A stretch of DNA of 64,000 nucleotides from Flavobacterium caseinilyticum (GTDB taxonomy: Bacteria; Bacteroidota; Bacteroidia; Flavobacteriales; Flavobacteriaceae): positions 186,001-250,000 of the forward strand of contig NZ_SMFM01000003.1 in the NCBI RefSeq assembly GCF_004349085.1. The letters run 5' to 3'. Position 1 is the stretch's first letter; each line of letters begins with the position of its first letter. The notes beneath the pieces were generated by a model. That model searched no databases. It was not told the origin of the DNA and was given only the letters and a program-made list of their open reading frames with translations. Of the stretch, positions 43,047-51,176 are shown one piece after another. Made by a program: the position numbers and the translations under genes.

Positions 43047-46000
43047 TTATCCAATTGACATTTTAGCAGATTCTTTCCAAAGATAATTCGGCATCGGCTC
43101 ACTAAGTTCCCATTTGATATTCATTGGTTTTTCTCCTTCATTTTCTTTAAAATTTCCTTCTCCTATAAAAACATATCCCATAGTATTTCCCTTTTCATCA
43201 TTTGATTTTTCTCTAATGAAAAGTAAAATCTTTTTATCATTTTCTTGATGTTTTATATATGATAAACCTCTACCAATATCTGGTCTTGAGGAATTTTGAC
43301 TTTGCCAATGAAACATAGTTTCACTAATTGCATAATCATCATACATTGTAGTTGGAGAAAAATTTTCCTCTGATTTAATTAAATTAATGAAAAGTAATTC
43401 TGTATTTAAACCAACATTCTCTGCTACACCTTCTCGACTTGGTGATTTTCTATCAAAAGTACTTAGACCAAAAGCGGCTAAAATTTGATCTCTTGTGTAA
43501 CGAGCATGTAATTTCAAAGGCTGGTTGTATGGCAATTGGATATCAATTTCTTTGAAATCAACTTTGTCAATTAATAATTCTAATACTTCAATAATCTCTT
43601 TTACTAAAACTTTATTATTGTTAATTGCTTTAATACTTTTTTCTAAAGAATCAAAACCCCCAGCACTTTGCCAAACATCATAATGTAGCATTAACAACAT
43701 AGCTTTTCCATTCTCATTGAAATCATTAAAATTAATTTCAAATCCTTGCTTCGCTATTCTAAGAATAAAGTTAAAATAACTTGTTGAGTTTGTAGAAAGC
43801 CATTTATTGCTTATTGCAGAATAAATTTGTTTTTCATTAATGTTCTCAAAATCTTCAATTACTCCGGCTCTTTGACATAATCTCGACCAATTATCTTTTT
43901 TGTAAATCGTTTCAATTGAAATATGATTTAATTCAATAAAATTATTTAATGTTAGAGGCAGACTAGTTTGATGTTGAAAATTTCTAATTTTAGTTATCAG
44001 TTGATTTACATTCAATGATGTTGCTTTTCGAATGTTTTCAAGAATAGTTACTTTCGTCTTTTTCTCTAAAACTATAGAGCATCCCAATGGTAAATGTGGA
44101 AAATCATCTTCAATTTCTTTTTGAACCGAAGTTGTTGTTTTTCCAATTAACGCTCTAAACTTACTTTCAAAATCATATTCAGGTCTTGAATTCCCGACAA
44201 AATCTAGAACTGTCAAACAATCTTTTCCTTCTGACAAACGTAATCCACGTCCTAATTGTTGAAGAAAAACCGTCAAACTTTCTGTTGGCCTTAAAAACAA
44301 AACTGTATCAATTTCGGGTATATCTACACCTTCATTAAAAATATCAACAACAAATAAATAATTGAATTCTTTTTTCTTGAATTGTTCTCTAATTCTATCT
44401 CGCTCACTAGAATTTTTAGCCGTTAAACATTCTGCTTTTAATCCTGATAAATTAAATTTTTCAGCCATAAAAGAGGCATGTTCAATTGTCACACAAAATC
44501 CAATTGCTCGAACATCATTTATATCATTTGTATACTTATCAAGATTGCTAATTATCTCTCCAACTCGAATATTATTTTTTGTATATAAGCTCGTTAATTC
44601 ACTTGCTACATACTTCCCTTTTTCCCATTTTACATTAGTTAAATCTATACTATCAGTAATACCGAAATATTGAAATGGACTTAATAATTTTTTATTTAAT
44701 GCTTCTGGAAGTCTAATTTCAGCAGCTATACGATTACAGAAATCTTCTAATATGTTTTCATTATCCATTCTTTCAGGAGTTGCTGTCAATCCTAAAAGCA
44801 CTTGTGGTTTGAAATAATTTATTATTGGTCTATAAGTCGATGCCGAAATATGATGCACTTCATCAACAATTATAAAGTCATAATATTCAGGGGTTAGAGT
44901 AATATCTTTTAATCTATTATTTAAAGTTTGAACCGAGGCAAAAACATATTCATTAGAATTTGGTTCCATTCCATCAACCCATAAATCTCCAAAATTATTA
45001 TCTTTTAAAACTCCTCGAAATGTTGCTTGTGCTTGTTGCAAAATTTCTTTTCTATGAGCCACAAAAAGTAACTTTGATGATTTATTATTACTTCTAAAAT
45101 TTTTATAATCAAATGCAGAAATAACTGTTTTTCCAGTTCCTGTAGCGGCTACTATAAGATTTCTATATCTATTATGAACCGTTCTTTCAACTTCTAATTT
45201 TTCAAGTATTTCATTTTGATAATGAAACGGTTTTATATCAAAATAAGATGTTGTAAAAGTGTATTCTTTTGAAAACTTGCCCTGTTTTAAAGCTTCGACT
45301 AATTTTACAGAATGAATATTTTTATTATATAATTCAAATTCAGTATTTTGCCAGTATGCCTCAAATGTTTTCTTGAATTTATCAATTATATGCCCCACTT
45401 CTTTAGTCGTCACTTTTAAATTCCACTCTAAACCATCCGTTAAAGCAGAACGGGAAAAATTAGAAGAACCGATATATGCCGTATGAAAACCTGTGTTTCT
45501 TTGAAACAAATAGGCTTTTGCATGCAATCTTTCATTACCTGTATTGTAGGAAACTTTTACTTCCGTATTTTCTAAAGAAGCTAAAAACTCCACTGCTTTA
45601 GCATCTGTAGCTCCAATATAAGTAGTTGTAATTACTCTTAATTTTCCTCCACGACTCGTAAACTCTCTAAGTTCACGTTCTAGAATCCTAATTCCTTTCC
45701 ATTTGATAAAAGAAACTAATAAGTCAATTCTATCTGAAGATAAAATCTCTTTTCTCAATTCACTTTCAAGAGTTGTCCCTGAATTTCCACCTGTAAAAAG
45801 TTCACTGTGAATCAATCTTGTGTAAGGAGTAATTTCTTTTAAATGCAAATCCAAATCAGTGAAATGAGCATCCACTTTTGTAAAAACAGCTTTTAGAATT
45901 TTACCTTCTGTTTCTATTAGATCATCCTCAAACTCTTCTTTTTTTAATTCTTCTTTCAGAAATAAAATAATCTTATTAGCGATCTCTATTTGTGTCTCTA

Positions 46001-46187
46001 CAACATCATCACCCTTAATTAAAGTGAAAGCATGTTTAATTGTTTTACCGATATGTTGCGATAATAATTGAGCAGCTTCGGCTTTATCAATTGAAGTTTT
46101 CTTAACCTGAAAAGTATCTTTATCTAATTCGTTTATTTTAAAGTTGATTAGTTTAGTAACTAATTCCTCATACAGTCCTTGGTTCAT
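43047..46187 (-). CDS. PLD-nuclease / SF2 helicase / DUF3427 protein, putative phage-defence effector
   Basis: The 1046-residue product has three parts. A phospholipase D-like nuclease module (about 125-285) has one HKD motif (His222-Ala-Lys224, then GSSNFS at 240-245). An SF2 helicase core (about 320-680) has Walker A GTGKT (350-354), DEVH (442-445), TATPER and motif VI QQLGRGLR (643-650). The DUF3427-type C-terminus covers about 700-1046. Such restriction-type helicases are found in defence islands, and here the gene overlaps a Nudix gene by 4 bp. Its DNA looks more AT-rich than the neighbouring peptidase gene and repeats flank it, which suggests acquisition. Defence function is inferred. 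Confidence 0.88.
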   Translation of the reverse strand: MNQGLYEELVTKLINFKINELDKDTFQVKKTSIDKAEAAQLLSQHIGKTIKHAFTLIKGDDVVETQIEIANKIILFLKEELKKEEFEDDLIETEGKILKAVFTKVDAHFTDLDLHLKEITPYTRLIHSELFTGGNSGTTLESELRKEILSSDRIDLLVSFIKWKGIRILERELREFTSRGGKLRVITTTYIGATDAKAVEFLASLENTEVKVSYNTGNERLHAKAYLFQRNTGFHTAYIGSSNFSRSALTDGLEWNLKVTTKEVGHIIDKFKKTFEAYWQNTEFELYNKNIHSVKLVEALKQGKFSKEYTFTTSYFDIKPFHYQNEILEKLEVERTVHNRYRNLIVAATGTGKTVISAFDYKNFRSNNKSSKLLFVAHRKEILQQAQATFRGVLKDNNFGDLWVDGMEPNSNEYVFASVQTLNNRLKDITLTPEYYDFIIVDEVHHISASTYRPIINYFKPQVLLGLTATPERMDNENILEDFCNRIAAEIRLPEALNKKLLSPFQYFGITDSIDLTNVKWEKGKYVASELTSLYTKNNIRVGEIISNLDKYTNDINDVRAIGFCVTIEHASFMAEKFNLSGLKAECLTAKNSSERDRIREQFKKKEFNYLFVVDIFNEGVDIPEIDTVLFLRPTESLTVFLQQLGRGLRLSEGKDCLTVLDFVGNSRPEYDFESKFRALIGKTTTSVQKEIEDDFPHLPLGCSIVLEKKTKVTILENIRKATSLNVNQLITKIRNFQHQTSLPLTLNNFIELNHISIETIYKKDNWSRLCQRAGVIEDFENINEKQIYSAISNKWLSTNSTSYFNFILRIAKQGFEINFNDFNENGKAMLLMLHYDVWQSAGGFDSLEKSIKAINNNKVLVKEIIEVLELLIDKVDFKEIDIQLPYNQPLKLHARYTRDQILAAFGLSTFDRKSPSREGVAENVGLNTELLFINLIKSEENFSPTTMYDDYAISETMFHWQSQNSSRPDIGRGLSYIKHQENDKKILLFIREKSNDEKGNTMGYVFIGEGNFKENEGEKPMNIKWELSEPMPNYLWKESAKMSIG

Positions 46188-46579
46188 AATTCGAGTTTTA
46201 AAAATTCTTCAACGATTGGCAAATCTGCTTCTGCCCAATCAAGACTTAATAGTTCTACTTTTTCTAATAACTTGTAATCTTTATGCTCTGCCAATCTAAT
46301 TTCACCATGAATATATTTTGCTATAAAAGGAATTAAATTAATTTTAAAAACTCCGTAATCATAAATGCTACTAGAAAGCTTTTTTATAACTTCAATATCT
46401 ATGTTTATCTCCTCTTTAATTTCTCTTTTAACACAATCTATTTCAGTCTCGTTTTCTTCTAACTTTCCTCCTGGAAATTCCCATTTCAAAGGCAATTTCA
46501 TTTTATCACTTCGTTGAGCAACTAAAATTTTATTCTCAATTAAGATAATGGCACAAGTGACGTTTACAATGTTTGACAT
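46184..46579 (-). CDS. Nudix hydrolase (MutT type) paired with the helicase
   Basis: The 131-residue product has a full Nudix box, GGKLEENETEIDCVKREIKEEI (GX5EX7REUXEEXGU with I at the last Gly position). It opens with the MutT-like VTCAIILIENKILVAQRS and ends with WAEADLPIVEEFL. Close relatives hydrolyse modified or normal (d)NTPs such as 8-oxo-dGTP or dCTP. The 4-bp overlap with the helicase gene indicates translational coupling and a shared role, for example nucleotide sensing or sanitation in a defence system. That link is inference. Confidence 0.92.
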   Translation of the reverse strand: MSNIVNVTCAIILIENKILVAQRSDKMKLPLKWEFPGGKLEENETEIDCVKREIKEEINIDIEVIKKLSSSIYDYGVFKINLIPFIAKYIHGEIRLAEHKDYKLLEKVELLSLDWAEADLPIVEEFLKLEL

Positions 46580-46660
46580 TTTATGAATAATTATAAAAAA
46601 GTAAAGTTTAATTGTACGAAAGATAGTCTGTTTTATATCAATATTAAAAAACTAACTGAC

Positions 46661-46694
46661 AAAAAAAACGCTACTCTTTCGAATAGCGTTTTTT
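46661..46694 (-). terminator. Terminator of the prolyl oligopeptidase gene (copy 1 of an identical hairpin)
   Basis: AAAACGCTA (46665-46673) pairs with TAGCGTTTT (46684-46692), with T-runs on the minus strand. The 28-base core is identical to the hairpin at 50541-50568, in the same orientation. Confidence 0.8.
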
Positions 46695-46763
46695 GAATTT
46701 CTTATCAATTTATGATGTGATTGCCACGTTCCTCGCAATTACAATCGTCTGAGGAATCGAATG

Positions 46764-46849
46764 CCCTAGCCCTGATGGGAACGGCATCCTTTTCCTTCCG
46801 CCACTTTCGGCGGAGGAAAAGATACAGTGTACAGCAGGAAATAGCTCCT
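46764..46849. repeat. Dispersed repeat family A, copy 2
   Basis: It shares with 5639-5720, in order, CCCTAGCCC, the AACGGCATCCTTTT block, GGAAAAGATACAGTGTACAGC and GGAAATAGCTCCT. The central hairpin differs (TTCCGCC/GGCGGA here). Same orientation as copy 1. Confidence 0.8.
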
Positions 46850-46893
46850 CCCTTCGACTGCGCTCAGGGTAAAATCCTTACCTACAATTGTTG

Positions 46894-49017
46894 TTACTCC
46901 AACTCTGGCAATAATACCACTCCCATGTTGTATAACGTAAAGGCCTGAATATCGACATTTTCCTGAATGGTTGCTGCTACGGATTTTCCGGCGCCGTGTC
47001 CTGCATTGATGTCAATACGGATTAGGGTTGGGTTGGTTCCGGTTTGTTTTTCCTGTAATTCGGCAGCAAATTTGAAACTGTGCGCCGGTACAACTCTGTC
47101 ATCGTGATCGCCCGTTGTGACCATGGTTGCCGGGTATTGAATCCCTTTTTTTATGTTGTGTACGGGAGAATATCCCTTGATGTAGTTGTACATTTCCTTG
47201 CTGTCCTGCGCCGTTCCGTAATCATACGCCCAACCTGCTCCTGCGGTAAAGGTATGGTAGCGCAACATGTCCATCACGCCCACTGCCGGTAAAGCAACTC
47301 GCATCAAATCCGGACGTTGCGTCATGGTAGCTCCCACAAGCAATCCTCCGTTTGATCCACCGCGAATGGCTAGGTATTGTGAAGAGGTGTATTTCTCAGC
47401 AATCAGGTATTCTGCCGCTGCGATGAAATCATCAAATACATTTTGTTTTTGCATTTTGGTTCCGGCATCATGCCATTTTTTTCCGTATTCGCCACCGCCA
47501 CGTAAATTGGGTACGGCATAAACGCCTCCGTTTTCCATCCAAACGGCATTGGCAATGCTGAAACTTGGTGTCAAGCTCACGTTAAATCCTCCGTAACCAT
47601 ACAACATGGTTTGATTTGTCCCGTCAAGTTTCAATCCTTTTTTGTGGGTGATAATCATCGGGATTTTGGTTCCGTCTTTGGAGGTATAAAACACTTGCTT
47701 GGACTCGTATTTCTCGCTGTCAAAGTCTACTTTCGGTTTTTCATATACCGCAGATGTTCCTGTTGCTGGTTCGAATGAAAATATAGAACCCGGCGTGATG
47801 TAATTTGTGAAGGAATAATACAAGGTTTTCTCTTTTTTCTTTCCGCCAAAACCACCTGCAGTTCCTACGCCCGGCAATTGGATTTCACGTAACAATTTCC
47901 CGGAATAATCATATTGTTTTACTACCGAAACGGCATCTTTCATATAGTTAGCAAAGAAATACCCTCCACCTGTTGATGGAGACAACACATTCTCCGTTTC
48001 TGCAATAAAATCTTTCCAGTTTTCCGGTTTCGGGTTTTTCACGTCTACGGTAACGATGCGTTTGTTGGGCGCATTTAAATCGGTTTCTATGAATAATTTC
48101 CCGCCTTCGTTTTCGATGATGTTGTTGTCACTTTTGAAATTATCCACAATAGTCACAATAGGACTGTTGGGTTTTGTCAAATCTTTGATGTACAACTCGT
48201 TTCCATAGGTAGAATTAGACGCTGTGATAACCAAATAACGGTCATCTTCAGTCACGCCACCGCCTACATAACGGCGTTTTTGATCTGCACCAAAAATTAC
48301 TTTATCGTCTTTTTGTGCGGTTCCTAACTTGTGGAAATACAGTTTATGTTGGTCGGTTTTCGCCGACAATTCACTTCCTTTTGGTTTGTCATAACTGGAA
48401 TAGTAGAATCCTTCGTTTGCTTTCCAAGAAACACCACTGAATTTCACATCGACAATCGTGTCTTCGATTATTTTTTGCGAAATAGCATCCATGATGATGA
48501 CTTTTCTCCAGTCGCTTCCGCCTTCTGAAATGGCATAGGCTACTTTAGACCCATCTTTGGAGAAATCCAATCCGCCAAGCGAAGTGGTTCCGTCTTTAGA
48601 AAAGGTGTTGGGGTCCAAGAATACGGTTTCGGTTCCTTTGGCATCTTTTCTGTACAACACCGATTGGTTTTGCAAACCATTATTTTTATAGTAATACGTA
48701 AAATCTCCTTCTTTGAAAGGGGCTCCTATTTTCTCGTAATTCCATAGTTTTTCCATTCTTGCTTTCAAGACATTGCGAAACGGAATTTGGGCTAAATATC
48801 CGTAAGTCACTTCGTTTTGTGCTTTTACCCAAGCACCCGTTTCCGCAGATTTGTCGTCTTCTAGCCAGCGGTACGGATCCGGAAGCTTGGTATCGAAATA
48901 GACATCAACAGTTTCCCCTTTAGAGGTTACGGGATAGGTTATGGGTTTTGGATTTGGGTTTTGGCCAAAAGTCGCCATTGCAGAAGATACAGCCATTATT
49001 AAAAAAGTTTTTTTCAT
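46894..49017 (-). CDS. Prolyl oligopeptidase family serine peptidase (S9A)
   Basis: The product (707 residues from the ATG at 49017; an upstream ATG at 49041 would add 8) starts with a signal peptide [19 protein letters not shown]. It has the S9A beta-propeller (about 60-410) and an alpha/beta hydrolase domain with the nucleophile in RGGSNGGLL, Asp in GDHDDRVVP and His in [10 protein letters not shown]. It cleaves prolyl peptides, probably in the periplasm. It sits between the Nudix gene and the broken DUF1016 gene. A hairpin terminator follows at 46661-46694. Confidence 0.94.
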   Translation of the reverse strand: MKKTFLIMAVSSAMATFGQNPNPKPITYPVTSKGETVDVYFDTKLPDPYRWLEDDKSAETGAWVKAQNEVTYGYLAQIPFRNVLKARMEKLWNYEKIGAPFKEGDFTYYYKNNGLQNQSVLYRKDAKGTETVFLDPNTFSKDGTTSLGGLDFSKDGSKVAYAISEGGSDWRKVIIMDAISQKIIEDTIVDVKFSGVSWKANEGFYYSSYDKPKGSELSAKTDQHKLYFHKLGTAQKDDKVIFGADQKRRYVGGGVTEDDRYLVITASNSTYGNELYIKDLTKPNSPIVTIVDNFKSDNNIIENEGGKLFIETDLNAPNKRIVTVDVKNPKPENWKDFIAETENVLSPSTGGGYFFANYMKDAVSVVKQYDYSGKLLREIQLPGVGTAGGFGGKKKEKTLYYSFTNYITPGSIFSFEPATGTSAVYEKPKVDFDSEKYESKQVFYTSKDGTKIPMIITHKKGLKLDGTNQTMLYGYGGFNVSLTPSFSIANAVWMENGGVYAVPNLRGGGEYGKKWHDAGTKMQKQNVFDDFIAAAEYLIAEKYTSSQYLAIRGGSNGGLLVGATMTQRPDLMRVALPAVGVMDMLRYHTFTAGAGWAYDYGTAQDSKEMYNYIKGYSPVHNIKKGIQYPATMVTTGDHDDRVVPAHSFKFAAELQEKQTGTNPTLIRIDINAGHGAGKSVAATIQENVDIQAFTLYNMGVVLLPELE

Positions 49018-49041
49018 ATGTTGATATTTAGTGTTTTTCAT

Positions 49042-49430
49042 CGGTCATATGTAATTCACATATCATCATTGGTGCTTGCGACCCAATTAACGTTATGCTC
49101 ATTTCATTAGATTCTGTTTTAGGTTGTTACAAAAATAGGGAAATAGTTAGTGTTGTTAAGGTGAGAAAGTCTTAAATAAAACTAAAAAAAACGTTTGCTT
49201 TTCGAATAGGATTTGGGTTGAATGAAATAGCAACTATTTTTTTCGCCACGAATTATTCGAGTTATAGTTTAAGTTAAAAGTTTAATGAATTTTAAAGCCA
49301 GTACAATTGTGTCCGCACTGCGGACGTAATTCAAATACGGCCACAGATGACACGGATTGAACGGATTCACACTGATTTCATAGCTGATAGTTCTATATTT
49401 TCTGGTCAACATTTATGTCTGAACAGTACC
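49042..49430. other. Intergenic region with repeat-like blocks
   Basis: About 390 bp without a gene. It holds a TCCGCACTGCGGA palindrome (about 49313-49325) and a tract of CACAGATGACACGGATTGA type (about 49338-49380), similar to degenerate repeats common in Bacteroidota intergenic DNA. Confidence 0.45.
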
Positions 49431-50447
49431 TTATTCATTGTCCTTTCCTTGCTCAAAATTCTGCAGTTCAATATTCACAGCTTCCAACAACTGTTGCTCC
49501 GTGGGCAGGTATAATTTATATTGACTGGCTACAATATTTTTCTCGTTTTCCGGCAGCGTAAATTTCACTACTCCGTCATTTTTATTAGCACAAAGCAAAA
49601 TATCAATAGTTGGATTTTCACGAGGCAGTTTTTCTACTCGATCATAATAATTCACATACATCTGTAATTGACCGATATCCTGATGCGTAAGTTTATCTGT
49701 TTTGATTTCGATAATGACGAAGCATTGCAATATTCGATTATAAAAAACTAAGTCAGTAAAGAATTCATCGCCATCAATATGTATTCTTTTTTGTCTGGCT
49801 ACAAATGAAAAACCATTTCCCAGTTCCAATAAAAAATCCTGCAAATGAGTAATTATGGCACTTTCTAAATCCCTTTCATAGTATGCTGCTTCCCTTTTTA
49901 ACCCAAGAAACTCCAGATACATCGGGTCTTTTATAATCTCTTTAGCATCCGAAGGCAATTTTTCGTTTTTGGCTACAGCAAGTACGCTTTCTTTATCATT
50001 GCTGATTAAAAGTCGTTCCCAAAGACTGCTATAAATTTGACGTTCTAATTGCCTGGTATTCCAATTATTTTTTACCGTTTCGGCTATGTAGAAGTCCATT
50101 TTATCTTGACTATCAAGACGAATAATTAGTTTGTAATGCGTCCAACTCAATTGCGAACGCAGTGCGTTCGCAATTGGAAAAGAGCGATAAAACTGTCTAA
50201 ATAATTCTATTTGCCGTTTTGAAAAACCACTTCCAAACTCGGGTTCTAACTGTTGTGAAATGTATTTTGTTAAATACTCTCCATAATCCGCACGGTCCTT
50301 TCCATCTTGTTCTTCCTCGAAAATACGTTGCCCAATATATCAATACATTAAGGTTCTTTCATTGTCTACCGCTCTAATTGCTTTGTCTTTCGAAGCTGTT
50401 ATAATGGCTTTAATATCAGGAATTACAGATTGGTTTTGTAGCATCAT
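49431..50447 (-). pseudogene. DUF1016 (YhcG-type) PD-(D/E)XK nuclease gene with an in-frame stop
   Basis: Reading from the ATG at 50447 gives a 338-residue frame that is open except for TGA at codon 36 (50342-50340). The sequence before it is ERTLMY, then TGA, then YIGQRIFEEEQ, where the family has Trp (TGG). The rest is the DUF1016 N-terminal helical domain (GFSKRQIELFRQFYRSFP, LSWTHYKLIIRL) and the C-terminal PD-(D/E)XK nuclease domain (FFTDLVFYNRILQCFVIIEIKTDKL). So the gene is either disabled by one TGG-to-TGA change, carries a sequencing error, or makes a C-terminal product from an internal start near 50150. These nucleases are often found near R-M and other defence genes. Confidence 0.85.
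50148..50176. repeat. Perfect 13-bp inverted repeat inside the DUF1016 gene
   Basis: CAATTGCGAACGC (50148-50160) and GCGTTCGCAATTG (50164-50176) form a perfect stem with loop AGT inside the coding frame, where the protein reads PIANALRSQLSW. It lies at the junction between the two domains. Confidence 0.75.
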
Positions 50448-50537
50448 AATTTTGGGTTATAAAAATTCATTCGATTCTATACACAATAATACGAAAAAAG
50501 CACTGAAATAGTAATCAATGGTTTTTGTGCTTAAACC

Positions 50538-50568
50538 AAAAAAACGCTACTCTTTCGAATAGCGTTTT
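50538..50568 (-). terminator. Terminator of the TonB-receptor unit (copy 2 of an identical hairpin)
   Basis: AAAACGCTA (50541-50549) pairs with TAGCGTTTT (50560-50568), followed on the minus strand by a seven-T run. The 28-base core is identical to 46665-46692. Confidence 0.8.
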
Positions 50569-50597
50569 CTAAAATGGTTGACATCAGAATGAAGTGC

Positions 50598-51155
50598 TTA
50601 TTTTACTTTAACTGGATATGTAATTTGTGCATCTGTTGCTCCACCGGCATTTGTAATATCCCCAGCTGCAACACCCGCTGCACTTTTAGCTGGTTCGTGT
50701 CTCAACACAACCACTATGTTTCCAGTTGCTGCTGCTGTACCTGTTTTCAAAGTAAAAGCCAATCCAATAGGCTTCCCGTTAACATCGGCATCGGCATAAG
50801 TAAAAGCTCCTATTGTTGCTGGTGCCTGAAAAAACAACTGGTGCTCATCGCCTTCTTCTTTTATTTCCAATGTAATATCATCAACTGGCGTCACGGTCTC
50901 GTTTAGGAAACGCACTGCTCCTGTGTAAGTTGTGTTTACCAATAAATCTCCAGAAACAGTTACCACTGGCGCATTTGGTCCGTCTCCATCAAGATCTCTC
51001 GACGTCATAGTAATCGTCTGGCTTCCAGCGGTCAGAGTTGTAGTCACCGTTGTGATTACTTCTTCCTCATTTACTGCAATTGGATCGTCATTGTTACAAG
51101 ATGAAAAGCTTACTAAAGTGATTAATGCGATTGCTAAAATTTTTGAATTTTTCAT
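50598..51155 (-). CDS. Lipoprotein partner of a TonB-dependent receptor
   Basis: The 185-residue product has a lipoprotein signal ending FSSC (Cys20) and an all-beta mature part rich in Thr, Val and Asp (TTVTTTLTAGSQTITMTSRDLDGDG). It starts 21 bp after the TonB-receptor stop and ends at a terminator, so it belongs to that unit. Similar lipoproteins appear beside receptors of this type in flavobacteria and may bind the ligand at the surface. No family function is known to me. Confidence 0.75.
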   Translation of the reverse strand: MKNSKILAIALITLVSFSSCNNDDPIAVNEEEVITTVTTTLTAGSQTITMTSRDLDGDGPNAPVVTVSGDLLVNTTYTGAVRFLNETVTPVDDITLEIKEEGDEHQLFFQAPATIGAFTYADADVNGKPIGLAFTLKTGTAAATGNIVVVLRHEPAKSAAGVAAGDITNAGGATDAQITYPVKVK

Positions 51156-51176
51156 TTTATTGTTTTTGTTTACTTT

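Larger units (their letters stand above)
46580..46893. other. Repeat-rich gap between Nudix and prolyl oligopeptidase genes
   Basis: About 310 bp with no gene. It holds the terminator at 46661-46694, repeat family A copy 2 (46764-46849), and just after it CCCTTCGACTGCGCTCAGGG (46851-46870), an imperfect palindrome typical of flavobacterial intergenic repeats. Confidence 0.6.
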
